Assembly: GCA_019137255.1 (NCBI GenBank)
Contig: WPDH01000033.1
Coordinates: 310,001 to 374,000, forward strand
Source: Corinectria fuckeliana
Lineage: Eukaryota > Ascomycota > Sordariomycetes > Hypocreales > Nectriaceae
Length of the DNA: 64,000 nucleotides
Reading direction: 5' to 3'
Positions 20,385-30,892 of this stretch are shown in pieces; position 1 is the first letter of the stretch; each line of letters opens with the position of its first letter. The notes under the pieces are model-generated. The model did not search any database. It worked only from the letters and a program-made list of their open reading frames with translations, and was not told where the DNA came from. A program made the position numbers and the translations under genes.

Positions 20385-20992
20385 CTACAGTCTCAGATCA
20401 TCCAGGTTGTCCGTCTGCTCGAGGAGGTGCACCAAGGGCAGGAACAGCTTCTCTCCCTGCGACGACGGCTCGCCCTGCGACCGGTGATGGAGGAACTGCT
20501 TCAGGTCCTCCCACGTCTTCCAGTACCACCCCTCGCACTTCTCGGGCTCCAGCACCTAGGCAGCGCCGGGGTCAGCTCAGTTCAGTCCAACTCGCATCCC
20601 CATCGGTCGCGACGCACCTGAGGCTCGGCCGCCTGGTCCGCCATCTCGCAGTGCACGAACAGCGTGATGTAGTGCTTCCCCGCCTCCTCGAAGACGTCGT
20701 TGGTCACGGCCACGATCCTGGCGGCCCGGACCTTGAGGCCCGTCTCTTCCAACACCTCGCGCTCGGCGCAGACCAGGACGCTTTCGCCGTGCTCCAGGTG
20801 GCCGCCTGGCAACTGCCATGTTCCTGCTTCCATTAGCGGCCTTCTCCCTCCCAGTCGAGGATTGGAAGGGGAGCGCGCGTGAGACCTGCCTGATCCATGG
20901 CTTCCTATCCGCTTCCCTGCGATGAGCTTGCCACCCGCGCCGTAGATGAGGGCGGCGACTCCAACCCGAGGATGAGGCAGCTCTGAAGCCAT
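20385..20992 (-). CDS. Nudix hydrolase (NUDT15/MutT-like)
   Basis: Predicted nucleoside-diphosphate-linked hydrolase that may clean up oxidised or non-canonical nucleotides. Three exons are proposed: 20992-20890, 20823-20618 and 20555-20385, about 159 aa. The Nudix box is complete: GHLEHGE, then AEREVLEETGL, giving G-x5-E-x7-REVxEExGL. The C-terminal exon supplies VLEPEKCEGWYWKTW and the helix ending HLLEQTDNLDDL, both typical of the NUDT15-like group. The start MASELPHPRVG is the ATG nearest the conserved VGVAALIY strand. The frame continues upstream to 21058. The first intron (20889-20824, 66 nt) would have a GC donor (CAG|GCAGGT). Removing it creates SHGSGTWQLPGG, the family's usual sequence. 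Retention keeps frame and inserts 22 residues. The second intron is ordinary GT-AG. Confidence 0.82.
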
Positions 20993-22107
20993 CGTACCAG
21001 TTTGTGCTGTGTTTAAGATACTGGTTCTCTTGACAATCAAAGAGGATTCCTTGATCAATGTTGTAAGAAATAGTCTGGTGTTGGTGCGCCCGGGTGAACT
21101 AAGTACCCACGTCAGACAAGGCAGGATGAAATCGCTGGCTGAGTCATAGAGAGGTTATCACAACGAGCCTGTCAACCTGTCAGCACAAGGCATAATTATT
21201 GAGAGCCGGGAAGCACAAAATCGGCAACGGGTGGTTCTACAGTGCAAAGTAGAAATAGTATGACGGAATCGCCTGGGCTTCTTTATTTACTGTGCAGTTT
21301 TACATCCATCCTACTTGTCAACTCTATGTTAGGCGAACATTCGCGGGGCAGACTTGACGGCATATCGTCACTAGCACTCAGTACTCAGTACTCGGCGCCT
21401 CAAAACCAAGCCAAGTCTTATTTCGTTCCTCCGTCGTGATCCAGGCAGAGTATCGCTGCACTTTTTTGAGCTATTATGGCATTTAGGGTAGGCTGCGAGG
21501 AAGAATCCTGTCCGCAGCTGGGAGTGACTAGCGCTTTGGGTTCTTGCAAAAGCAACTCCAAGTCAGCCAAGGCCTGTCAGTCCCCGGCGGAGCTAGGACG
21601 GACACGGAATCGAGAACTCACCCAAGTCCGTCGGTCCATTTCTGGGAATGTCTCACATGTCTACTAGTCTAAGTCAGGTACTTACCAGGGCGGGCAATCA
21701 GAATTCGCCGCGGCACTGCCCCTTCTCTCCGCGGTAGCAGAGGCGGGTCTTGGAACTGGAGATGAAGGCTTATGCACCCGCTCAGATGGTTCATGAAGCA
21801 GTCTACCTAGGAAAGACACCGAGATCCTATAACCGACCCTAAAGCGCTACCTCTAGCATGCGTCTACTAATGGCGCTCTGGCCTTCGATTCGCCGAAACT
21901 CCAAGACCACAATCAGTCGTACCAAGTGAAAAGGAGTCTACCATAATGCAGGTCGTATATTGTGACCGGTGATCCAAATAAGGCGCGCCTCTTCTCTCGG
22001 TCAAGTGGGCAGGGTTTGAGACAGAATGGTTCCGAACAAGCCTTTCACAATCACAATGTCCATACCATCAAAAACAAGTCGTTGCTTCTGCCTTATCCGA
22101 AGGGCTC
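20993..22107. other. Intergenic region upstream of Nudix gene
   Basis: No gene recognised in about 1.1 kb. Several plus-strand short frames (for example near 21242-21667) have no start context or domain content. Confidence 0.4.
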
Positions 22108-24648
22108 TCACGGAAACGGCTGAGACGGCGCGAAAAGCCCATACAGCGCATCTTGCGAAATATCTTTCTCCTGGTCGTTCAAAAAGTCCAGCAGTCCCGG
22201 TGAATTCCCCCAGACTGGGTCAACGTGGTCCATCACTCCGCCCATGTATTCCGTAGTCACCGTCGGCAGGTAGGTCGCGGTCGCGGTCGAGCGCGTCGCG
22301 TTGTGCGTCGTCAGTCCCTCGTTGGACGGAGTCATTGCGAGAGGGAAGAAGAAGCTCTCGTCGAGACCGGCCGGGTGGGGCGGCTCTTGACCAGCGGCGC
22401 TGCCCTCCTTGATGCTAACCTGGAACTCTCGGACCATGTCCTGAAGAACACTCAGGGGCTTCTTCAGACCAAAGTTGCATCCCACTTGCAGCTCGCTGAG
22501 ACAGGTCCAGAAGAAGGAGATTGGCTCAGTGAACTGGCCTCGCTCACGGCGCTCCTGGCGGAGAATGGCAATGACGGCCGAGTAGACGGCGTACGAAAGC
22601 AAAAACGGAGCACGGCGCAGGGTGAATGACTCTCGGTATCGTCGGACAAGCTTTTGGATCATGAGAGCGCTCTGGACACAGGCCTCTTCGCCTCGTCGCT
22701 TAGTCGTCTCGTCTGAGTGTCGGCGAAGGTGGCCCTCCTCCAAAAAGGCCCGATGGAGGAGAATGGTCATGGCATGAAACGTCGTGCTGTCGCAGCCATG
22801 GTTAGAATTTGCAAGTGGGCGGAACAGGCTGGTATTTACTCACTGTGGGGTGATTTGATGAGGAGGGGGCGTGATGGTGAGGGTATCGTCCGGGTCGAAT
22901 CGTAAGTGGCTAGGGAGACTGGTCTGCCATTTTTCCAACTCCTTCTCAATTGCAGCCTTTTTGCTCAGGAGATACTCTGCCTTGTGCTTTACACACTGAA
23001 TTCCGTACAGGTCATTGATCCTCGTGGAGATCTGCAGCAGTCTCACGAGGCTGCTGAAAGTCGAGACGGCATGGGCAGGCTGGGGTCCATAGGGCGGCGG
23101 TGCTTGCGCCGGTGAGTCAGGGTCCGTATATGGCTCCCATTCCTCGAGTTCCTCAAACGTATCCAGCAGTTGCAGCGGCACCCTGGCTTGCGCCGAGGCA
23201 AACATGCAGGGTCGGCCAAGGTACAGGGCTTGGGTGGCATCGGTAGTGAAGGCGGCCCAGTAAAGGCGCTTACGCATCTCCTGCTCCAAATCTCGCCTCA
23301 ACATGCGTTCGTTACTGACACCAGCGGTGCTCTGGTAGTCGGGACCAAGCATCAAGTGGCAGCCCAGGTCGATAATCATGCGATGGGCGGTGCCAGACAG
23401 ACTCCAACCAGCGCTGGGGCGACCTTGGGAGACAAGGGAGACACTGGTGAGCAAGAGTGCGAGGGCCGACGGAATGCTTGGCTTGTCCAGCTCATCAACC
23501 AGGAGCTCACGGAAGCGGTCGTAGAAGCGCCGGCCGACGCTCTGGGGATCCTCGGGGTCGGCGCGCAGGCAGAGCCGGTCACTGTACAGGGAGGTCGAAT
23601 AGAAGATGGCGTTGAGTAGGAGCTTGTTGACAAAGGGGCCGCCGCCGCTGGCAAGACTGTCCATGAAGGCCGGACGGTACGAGATGAGATAGGCGTAGTG
23701 CTGGCGGTTGAAATGCAAATCGAGCAGATGCTTGGCCAGCTCCGGGTCGCATCCGTCGAGGTCCATCAGGTCCTGCGGGCGTCGGAACATACGCGCCTCT
23801 CTCTGGCGCTGAAGCGCGGCGTTGCTGATGAGACGGGCCTTGGAGGCGGAGATGGCATCGTCGCCTTTCCGGGTCATGGTCGAGATGTTTTCCCGGTGCT
23901 GTGCGCGTGACGTCGGGTTCATGATGCTGGCCAGGCCGTGAACAGCGGAGACGTAGCCGTTCTCGTGGAAAACACCGGCGACTCGGGCCTCGCTGGGCGA
24001 GAGGCCGTTGACGCCGTCGCCGTTGCCGTCATTGCTGATGGGGCGTGCGACGGACGCTTTGGAGCTTAGATTCGAGTCGGCCGAGCCCTGGTGGACAGAC
24101 TGGCTGGAGCCCGAGAGAATGAGGTTGAAGTTGCCAATCTGCGGCTTGGTCTCGCCGTCGGAAGGGCCTATGCTGCTCCGCGGGGGGGACGACAGGAAGC
24201 CAGCGCCCATGTCTTGAGCGCCGGTGGATGCGGTGGGTGTCGGCAGAGGGCTCGCAATGGCGGCGGTCGAGGCGAGGCGGCTAAGGCCGTGGGAGGTGTA
24301 ATCGGACCCGCGCGACGAGTCGCCGGTGTCCATGAGCTCGGCGGTCCAGGTGGATTGCATCTCGGGAGGGAGGATCCCGGAGGCCTTCATGTGGTCGAGC
24401 ATGGCGGCAACGGTAGCCTCGAGGCTCTGCACGCGGGCGCGGGACGGACGGGGCTCTCGCCTGGCATCGTGGGGGTAGATGCACGACAGGTGGTTGGTGG
24501 TGCACTCGACACATTGCGGGCGTGCGCCGTCGCATCGGACCTTTTTCTGACGGCACGGCGTGCACGTCTTGCAGAGGGTGCCGCCGGGCGAGGCGCGCGA
24601 GACCCGAGAGGTTTGGCCAGGCCGTCGCGAGACCTTGGGGTTTGTCAT
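22108..24648 (-). CDS. Zn2Cys6 transcription factor with fungal-specific domain
   Basis: Nuclear regulator of about 827 aa in two exons, 24648-22844 and 22786-22108. The 57-nt intron (donor GTGAGT, acceptor GACAG) joins QITPH to TTFHAMTILLHRAF in phase. The binuclear cluster is CKTCTPCRQKKVRCDGARP followed by CVECTTNHLSC, then a short linker and a putative dimerisation helix (VQSLEATVAAMLDHM). The middle-homology region begins at LLDLHFNRQHYAYLISYRPAF and contains GTAHRMIIDLGCH and RKRLYWAAFTTDATQALYLGRP, the standard fungal_trans signature. The overall architecture is that of the Nit4/amylase-regulator-like group, but I cannot name a target pathway. The ATG at 24648 is chosen because the Zn cluster starts about 25 residues later. 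The frame is open further upstream, through a run of 14 C at 24830-24843 that is probably leader. Confidence 0.85.
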
Positions 24649-25620
24649 CTTGGAGCGGCGAGGAGGCGCAACGGGCGGCTGCTCGCGCGAGTTGGATCGG
24701 GTCGAACGAAGTGGCGAGCGGTGTTTGTCTGAGGCCGAAGGGAAGTGTCGTGATATCAGACCGTGGTGTTGAAGAATGGCGCACTCTCCGGCCGTTGTGT
24801 CAGCCGAGGGTGTGACATCCCGTCGACGGCCCCCCCCCCCCCCGACCAGACTTAGCGGAGGTTGGAGGGGACCATCGGGCCACCATTTTTGGAGGTGGAC
24901 CCAATGGCGATCCAAGTTTACAGAGCCTTGACCACTGGAAACCAGCGCGGCCCTCCTCGGTCAGCAGCAGAGGAGACTCTGGCAGGCCCCATTCCGGGTC
25001 CACCCGATGTCGTCTACTTGAAGGTGTGCTGTTTGCTTTTACCGAGGAGATGAGGGCACGGCAACTTCGGGCGGGTAAGTTTCAGTGGCTTTGCTCGAGA
25101 ACCATTGCCGGAAAAGATGATTTTCATGGAATCTTCCACCGAGATGTGATACCTCGGCCAGCCTCCACCCCGACTACGGACATCCGTCCCAATCCTCGCC
25201 GCCCCGGCCAAGATTCCAGAAAGCAGCCTCCGGAGGTGATGGGTCTCGTTGCCCCACACCTTCCGTCGCCGCCGTAGCTTCCGCAGTTTCTGCAACTTGC
25301 AGCGCCCCGAGAGCCCCAGACAGCCCTGCGGCTCTGCTGTGGAGCGTCCGGTAAGTAGAATCATCTCCACCTTCGCGTTATCCTGGCGCTTGAGAACGAA
25401 CAGTCGCCATCTGCAGCGTCAGGGAGCAGCGGAAGTGTACGACATACAGCCGACAACGAGATAAAACTGAAGTTCAGGTCACGTCGATGTCAGTGCTTAG
25501 AATAATCTCGACTAGCCAAGGGTAATCTCACCTTGAGGTTGTCTGACACAAATGATCAGGTCAGAGGCCCTATCTCTATAATATATGTCCTGTTTTCTAC
25601 AATCATTATCATCCCTAATC
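24649..25620. other. Leader of Zn2Cys6 gene and intergenic DNA
   Basis: Contains the probable promoter and 5' leader of the regulator, including a homopolymer of 14 C at 24830-24843. No other gene recognised up to the tRNA. Confidence 0.4.
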
Positions 25621-25714
25621 GGGCTTGTGGTCTAGTGGTATGATTTTCGCTTCGCATAGCGCTATCTAGCGCAGGATGAGTGAAAGGTCCGGGGTTCGAT
25701 CCCCCGTAAGTCCA
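25621..25714 (+). tRNA. tRNA-Ala (CGC), with 22-nt intron
   Basis: Full cloverleaf by eye. The 7-bp acceptor is GGGCTTG with TAAGTCC and discriminator A. The D-arm is GTCTAGTGGTATGAT. The anticodon stem is TTCGC with GTGAA, and the T-arm is CGGGG-TTCGATC-CCCCG. With the canonical intron position after base 37, the intron is 25657-25678 and the anticodon is CGC at 25653-25655. The acceptor has a G3-U70 wobble, the alanine identity pair, which supports Ala even though the D-arm resembles fungal proline tRNAs. A T-run downstream (about 25723-25730) would end Pol III transcription. Confidence 0.8.
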
Positions 25715-26957
25715 AATTTTGTCCTTTTTTTGTCTTTTGATCATGTTCTTCATCAAGCACGTAGATGCCTTGCTTTTTACCATAGAGTAGCACCGGTAAT
25801 GAAGATATTGAGGGGCTGTATTAGAGCTCATTCCGTATCTCAGTATTAAGGCAAGTGTTGGGCCACCTGCTGTACACTGCTTACCATGGCCTCGATTAAA
25901 CCCGAAACCAATTCATCAAAGCTAAGCTGATAGATACAGACTTCGCAAAGTAAAAGAGTGGAAGTGAAGAGAAACCAGCATGTGCAAAAGACTCACAGGT
26001 TTTGTGAAGCAAAGGAAAGTAGACGCTTGATTATACTGGCAGGTAGCGGCTTGTCTAGTGCCCTTTACACTCGCCGTAGAGTGTGCGATTTCGAGTCATG
26101 GAAGCCAGCGATCTGGCACGCTGCTATTTGATGAAGCTTTTCGTCGGTTAGCCGATGGTCTCACCGTTTCGTAGAGTAGTCGTAGCGCGAAATGTTGAAT
26201 AGGGTACAACATTTCAGGATCTGAGATCATCTACCAATCTATTCAACGAACTGGAAGGTCCTCACCGGCACTTTGGCGCAGGCATCTCCAGCCACCTACA
26301 TAATAAGTCCAACTCCTGAGGAAGTCGACACTTTGCAAGATTCCAATAAAGTGTTGTGAAGAATGACCAAGCTCACTGTACTAACCGCAAAGGTACATTA
26401 AAGGTGTAACTCAGGAAGACGGGTTTCTATCCAAGACGCGGCTTAATCCCTAGAAGACCATTGTGGCCCTCTCTACTCTAGACGATCTTGTAGGAGTATT
26501 TAAGTTTATCAAGGGACATCTCAAAGACAATAACTGCTTGGCAGTAGTGTTAGCACTTGGTGTGAGAGTAAGACTAATCAGTTTCTTAATTTCTTAGAGA
26601 ATTAACTGTTCTAGGATCCCAGAATAGTAGACATTGGCAAGGCGACTACTTCGCTTACATGACCCTCCAAATCAACTCCTTACCATCATACCAACCCTAC
26701 GATAGTAGCAAGGTTTGTTCTTAGGTAGAGCTTAAATGCCATTGTGGATCAAGTTTATCAAAGGTGCTGCTAATTCTGAGGTATGGATTAATGTCTGGAG
26801 CCATCAAGGTCTTGACTCACCGATGCAACCATCTCCGCGTGAACGAGTGGAATTTAAGCACGCTCGACCTACTACAAAAGAAGCTTTCGCATCTAGTCAC
26901 ATTGATGCGGACTTCTTAGCTTCACAAGTTTCCACTACTCGCATCATAAGCAACAAG
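25715..26957. other. Gene-free region after tRNA
   Basis: No gene recognised. The sequence from about 26040 to 26730 is moderately AT-rich with no coding signal. The frame of the next gene is open from 26736, but the part before 26958 has weak coding character and probably belongs to the leader. Confidence 0.4.
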
Positions 26958-27929
26958 ATGGATTTCCTCGACGAGCTAGAGTCTATGGCAAAGAACGTAT
27001 CCTTCGACGAGCTTTCGCCGCCCGATGATGAGACAATAAGTCTGTGGCATGTGCTTTTCGGCTACTCGTCCTCCGAGGCGCGAGAAAAAATCGAGCAGCA
27101 TCGTGCAGATCCAAGTTCCACCACTGTTTCCGATACACACTGGGAGATGGTGCGAGATCAGCCGGGTTATGAAGGATACGACAAGGAGGCATACGAGTAC
27201 TCATTGAATTTTGCGAGATGTAACATGGCCGACAACCCAACCACCAAGGAGCAGAAACACCCCAAGGCAACGTATCTCTTGAAGCTCGAGGGTCCGCTTG
27301 ACACTGTCGAAGCTGTTTCCGTGGCTGGCAACCTTTCTAGTCCGCCACGTGCGTCCACAGCAACAGATGACTCTGGTAACGTGGCCGTGTTTTGCGAGAT
27401 CAACGGGTTTGCCAAGGCAGCGATTGAAAAAGTCCTACTCACATCAACAACCCGATCGACATTCAGACCCACGTTTATTCGGTATTCCAAGGCTCCGAAG
27501 GACTTGTCGCCAACTTCCTGCCATCCAACACTCGGTGTTGACCCGACCATGCCCCAGCACAGGCTTAGCAGCTCCGACACCATCCCGCGGCCAGGCCAGG
27601 ACGAGTATCCAGTCTGGTATTTCTTCTACGGCACTCTCGCCGACGACGCCGTCCTCGGCCGGCTGTTGGGGGTTCAACCACTCTATCGCAAAGCTGAGAT
27701 AACAGGTGGCATGATTGAGAAGTGGGGAGCCTACAATGCTCTTGCGGATGGCCGAAGGGGAAATGAGGTCGTACGCGGTAGTGCGTTTTTGGTAGTGGAC
27801 AAAGACCAGGAGGAGATATTGCAGATCTACGAGACGGATCATTATGAGGTGGTGCGGTGTTGCATCGCGATCGACGGGGTGGGCTCTGTCGATGGGCTGA
27901 CGTTTCGGTTTATTAGTCGAGGCGACTGA
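26958..27929 (+). CDS. AIG2/gamma-glutamylcyclotransferase-like protein
   Basis: The C-terminal third has the AIG2-like fold of the gamma-glutamylcyclotransferase superfamily: WYFFYGTLADDAVLGRLLG at about residue 220, then AEITGGMIEKWGAYNAL, GSAFLVVDKDQEEILQIYE, and the terminal VDGLTFRFISR. The YGTL loop that binds substrate is present. Glu in QIYETDHYE is a candidate for the catalytic acid. The N-terminal ~200 residues (LWHVLFGYSSSEAREKIEQH) form a fungal extension often fused to this domain. I chose MDFLDELESMAK (26958) as start because upstream residues in the same frame look non-coding. Single exon, 323 aa. Enzymatic activity is plausible but the substrate is not known for this fungal subgroup. 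Confidence 0.75.
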   Translation: MDFLDELESMAKNVSFDELSPPDDETISLWHVLFGYSSSEAREKIEQHRADPSSTTVSDTHWEMVRDQPGYEGYDKEAYEYSLNFARCNMADNPTTKEQKHPKATYLLKLEGPLDTVEAVSVAGNLSSPPRASTATDDSGNVAVFCEINGFAKAAIEKVLLTSTTRSTFRPTFIRYSKAPKDLSPTSCHPTLGVDPTMPQHRLSSSDTIPRPGQDEYPVWYFFYGTLADDAVLGRLLGVQPLYRKAEITGGMIEKWGAYNALADGRRGNEVVRGSAFLVVDKDQEEILQIYETDHYEVVRCCIAIDGVGSVDGLTFRFISRGD

Positions 27930-29221
27930 AAGAAAGGAGATATTGAGAGTCATTCATCTGGTAGTAGATGTTCTATACGTATAGTAATAGAGTCTAATAC
28001 TTAATGCTAGTATCCCCTTGTACTAGTTCCTTAGTTGCCCACGATCCTGAGTAGTCGCTCCTGTAATCCCAGCCGGGGTTGGATCGCCAGAACTCGTCGT
28101 CAGTTCCCGTAATGCCTTCTTAACCAGCGGTTGAGGTCTTTCGGTTATATAGGTCTATCCTGCGATCCCTCAAGATGCTAGCGATGCGCTGTCTCTTTAA
28201 GCTCATCAACATCCCCTGTGGCCTGCACGTCAGATCCGGCCGTGTCCTGCTAAGTTGAGTGGCAAGCAAAATGCGGGATTAGATAGATGATTGCTTAGCC
28301 TGACAGATGTCAATAGCAACAATAGATGGAGAGTGGAGAACTCAGCAAGAAGGAAAGAAGTGCAACTGGGGGAACTTCTGGATACCATAACCGAGGTTCT
28401 ATACTACGAATTATCCTTGGCTTGTCCTGCACCTTGCCAGTCCGCATGGTTGCGCTGTCACGTTGTCACGTTGTTGCGTGGTTGGGGGTGAAAGCTATAT
28501 TTTGGTAACAAATGGCGTTCCTCCTCCACCCTCCTCCTTCTCTTCATCATTATTTTCCCATCACGCCATACTTACGTCCGCAACACCTCCAGCACGGCAC
28601 TACCTAGTTCGACACAAACGGTTTCCATAGAGGCCCTTTGCACGAGACCTTCTCAGAACGGTAGTCTTCTGTCGCTGTCGCGGAGTTACGTTTTAGTATA
28701 CGAGGCACTCGAACGGTGCAGCAAGCAGTGTGATTCTTTCCCAGCAGATCCATGTCACTTGGCAGTTACATGATGAAAATTGAGCCCAACATCTTCCCTA
28801 GCCTTGAGTGTTGCTTGAGGACTTTGTTTTCTACCGGCGCGATCGTCAGGGTTGCAATTGCGGATGGGGCCGCAGTGCGATGATCTGATCCCTACGAACT
28901 GCCGGGCGAATAGGATTTTCACGTTCATCTATTAGGCCTAGAACTCCGACTACATGTCGTGTTCCCGATATCCACATCTGACAGGGGGGGACTCGGAAGG
29001 GGAACTAGTGAAGGCTAGCGAGGAGGATGCACACCACGCTGCCTTGTGGTTCATGATTTCGATTTATGACCAAATGGTTGTGATAGTCTAATTATTGCTA
29101 TTTTCGATCGTACACCTAGCTATCTATTCTGGTCCTGCTTTTTCCAGTGTAAGACTTTAATAATTAACCACCAATTATGAAATGCTCAAGGCCGCTGCCG
29201 CTTTAGACCAAATCCAGATAA
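27930..29221. other. Gene-free region
   Basis: No gene recognised in about 1.3 kb between the convergently placed AIG2-like gene and the alpha/beta hydrolase. Short frames near 28291-28508 lack any recognisable content. 29080-29170 is AT-rich. Confidence 0.4.
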
Positions 29222-30892
29222 CTATTCCTCCACGACGAACTGCCTAACGATATCCACCAACCTCCTTCTCGTCTTCCTCCTACTAAAGACCTCTCCATGC
29301 TCTAGATCTTGAAGCCAAAGCACATCCAGCCCGTTGCCTTTCCATAACCCACTTTCCCAACTTTCAGTGTCCAGAGACCAGTCATCCGCGCCCGTCAGAT
29401 ACGCCCCAACTGCTTTCGTGTCCACGATGACGTCTCTGCTGGCTAGCACCACAGTCACGCGATGGTCCTGGATGTCTTCCTTCCACAAGGTATTATCAGA
29501 CCAGATGAAACGTCGGAATAACGTGTGCGCGACACCCATGTCTTTGGAGCCGAAGTAGGAGACCAGGTGCTCACTAGCCTGGGTCGGCTTCCGACAGATC
29601 TGAAGTGTCGAGGTTAGCGGAGACCGTTGGAAGCCATGGAGGGAAGACGTTACAAAATTATATGCTACATCAGGGAGATGGAGCAGGAATGACACAGGGT
29701 CAACGAACAAAATCGGCCCGATCTTGCTTGCGATCCGGGGCGTGTGGAGGAGGTGCGTAGCAACTATGCTTCCGTACCTTCACAGAGACGGACGTTAGTA
29801 TACGGCAATGGCCAAAAGACGAATCCAGAGAAAATAACGAGACCACTCACGAGTGTGACACTAGTACAAACCTTTCCCACCCATGTGCTTTCAAAATGCA
29901 ATCAACCTCCTTGCACATCTCATCCTTCAGCATTGCCTCAGCCGTTATCCTGGAGCTGATTGGTAAGATCTCTACAGCGATGATGCCCACCTGCCCATCC
30001 GACGGATCCTTGCCGTCTTCGGCATTGAGGTCGGCCAAGAATGGTATATACGGGTAGAGCCCAACACCAATACCGTGTATAAACAGGACGGGGAGCCTCG
30101 TCTTAGAGGTGTGCGGCCGGTACCAGTACGTGAGAGTTCTCGCAGGGGAACGGTAGGTGGCGAAGAGAGTGAGGGGCCGCGTGGGGAAGACGTAGAGGAA
30201 GCGGAACAACGACGTGCGGTGGAAGTCGAAGGAGTGGTACTGCAAGTAGATAGACGCTAACGTATCGACAACAAACACACACTGCAGGGACAATTTAGTA
30301 AACCTCTGAGACTTGTACTGTGCGCGAAGAGGCCATGGGAACTTACCAGATACCATGTCAGACTCCGATGCAACATCTCGACCTTGTCAAGCGTCAATCT
30401 AAGGCACTGCGCGTTGCCGCGACCTGGTTCCAGCTTCCTCCCCAACAGCTTCTCCATCTCTCCAATGTACTCGTCCAGCTCCTCGTCGTATGCCGGATCA
30501 AGCTCACTGGAGCTTAGAAACGCCCACTGGAAGAAGTCCTTGACGTTCTCGCGTTTAATCTCGGCCGTCGACGCATCCCGGAACCATCCCGTCAAGTAAC
30601 GCTCCGGATCTGGAATGTTGCGGTGGCAGCGCCAGAACAACTTCCGGCGCTCGTCGCGGCTGGCGGCGGGATGTGCCACGACTGTCTGGAGGTATCTCTT
30701 GCGCGGGAGAAAGACGAGAAGGTAGAAGCCTGCCTCGAGAGCCAGCCACACCTCTAGCATATGGGGGAGACGGAACGGAAGACGGGTCAGCCAGCTGACC
30801 AGCGAATAGACGACGCTGAGGGGTGCAACAAGGTGCAGGAGGAATATGCATGTTCGAATGAAAATGTAGTCCCAGGCGGCTATACCTATCAT
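29222..30892 (-). CDS. Membrane-associated alpha/beta hydrolase
   Basis: Fungal alpha/beta-hydrolase of about 492 aa in four exons: 30892-30347, 30281-29851, 29777-29654 and 29599-29222. Intron donors are GTAAGT, GTGAGT and GTAACG. Acceptors are CTGCAG, TGAAG and TTCAG. The N-terminus has two or three hydrophobic segments (FIRTCIFLLHLVAPLSVVYSL, then EAGFYLLVFLP) that would anchor it in a membrane. The hydrolase core starts at LPVLFIHGIGVGLYPY (oxyanion-type HG loop). The nucleophile elbow VSHSYGS is assembled across the second intron junction. A later VVLASRDVIVD strand supplies the likely acid Asp, and the His is probably DLEHGEVF. The third intron is 54 nt and in frame, so an unspliced message would add 18 residues. 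Substrate unknown; lipid esters are plausible. Confidence 0.78.

Noticed and set aside
24091..24732. Plus-strand Gly/Arg-rich frame over the Zn2Cys6 gene
   Set aside because: Shadow of the minus-strand regulator, which has an intact zinc cluster.
24830..24843. Run of 14 C as a functional element
   Set aside because: Homopolymers of this size occur in leaders by slippage or sequencing error; nothing else marks it as functional.
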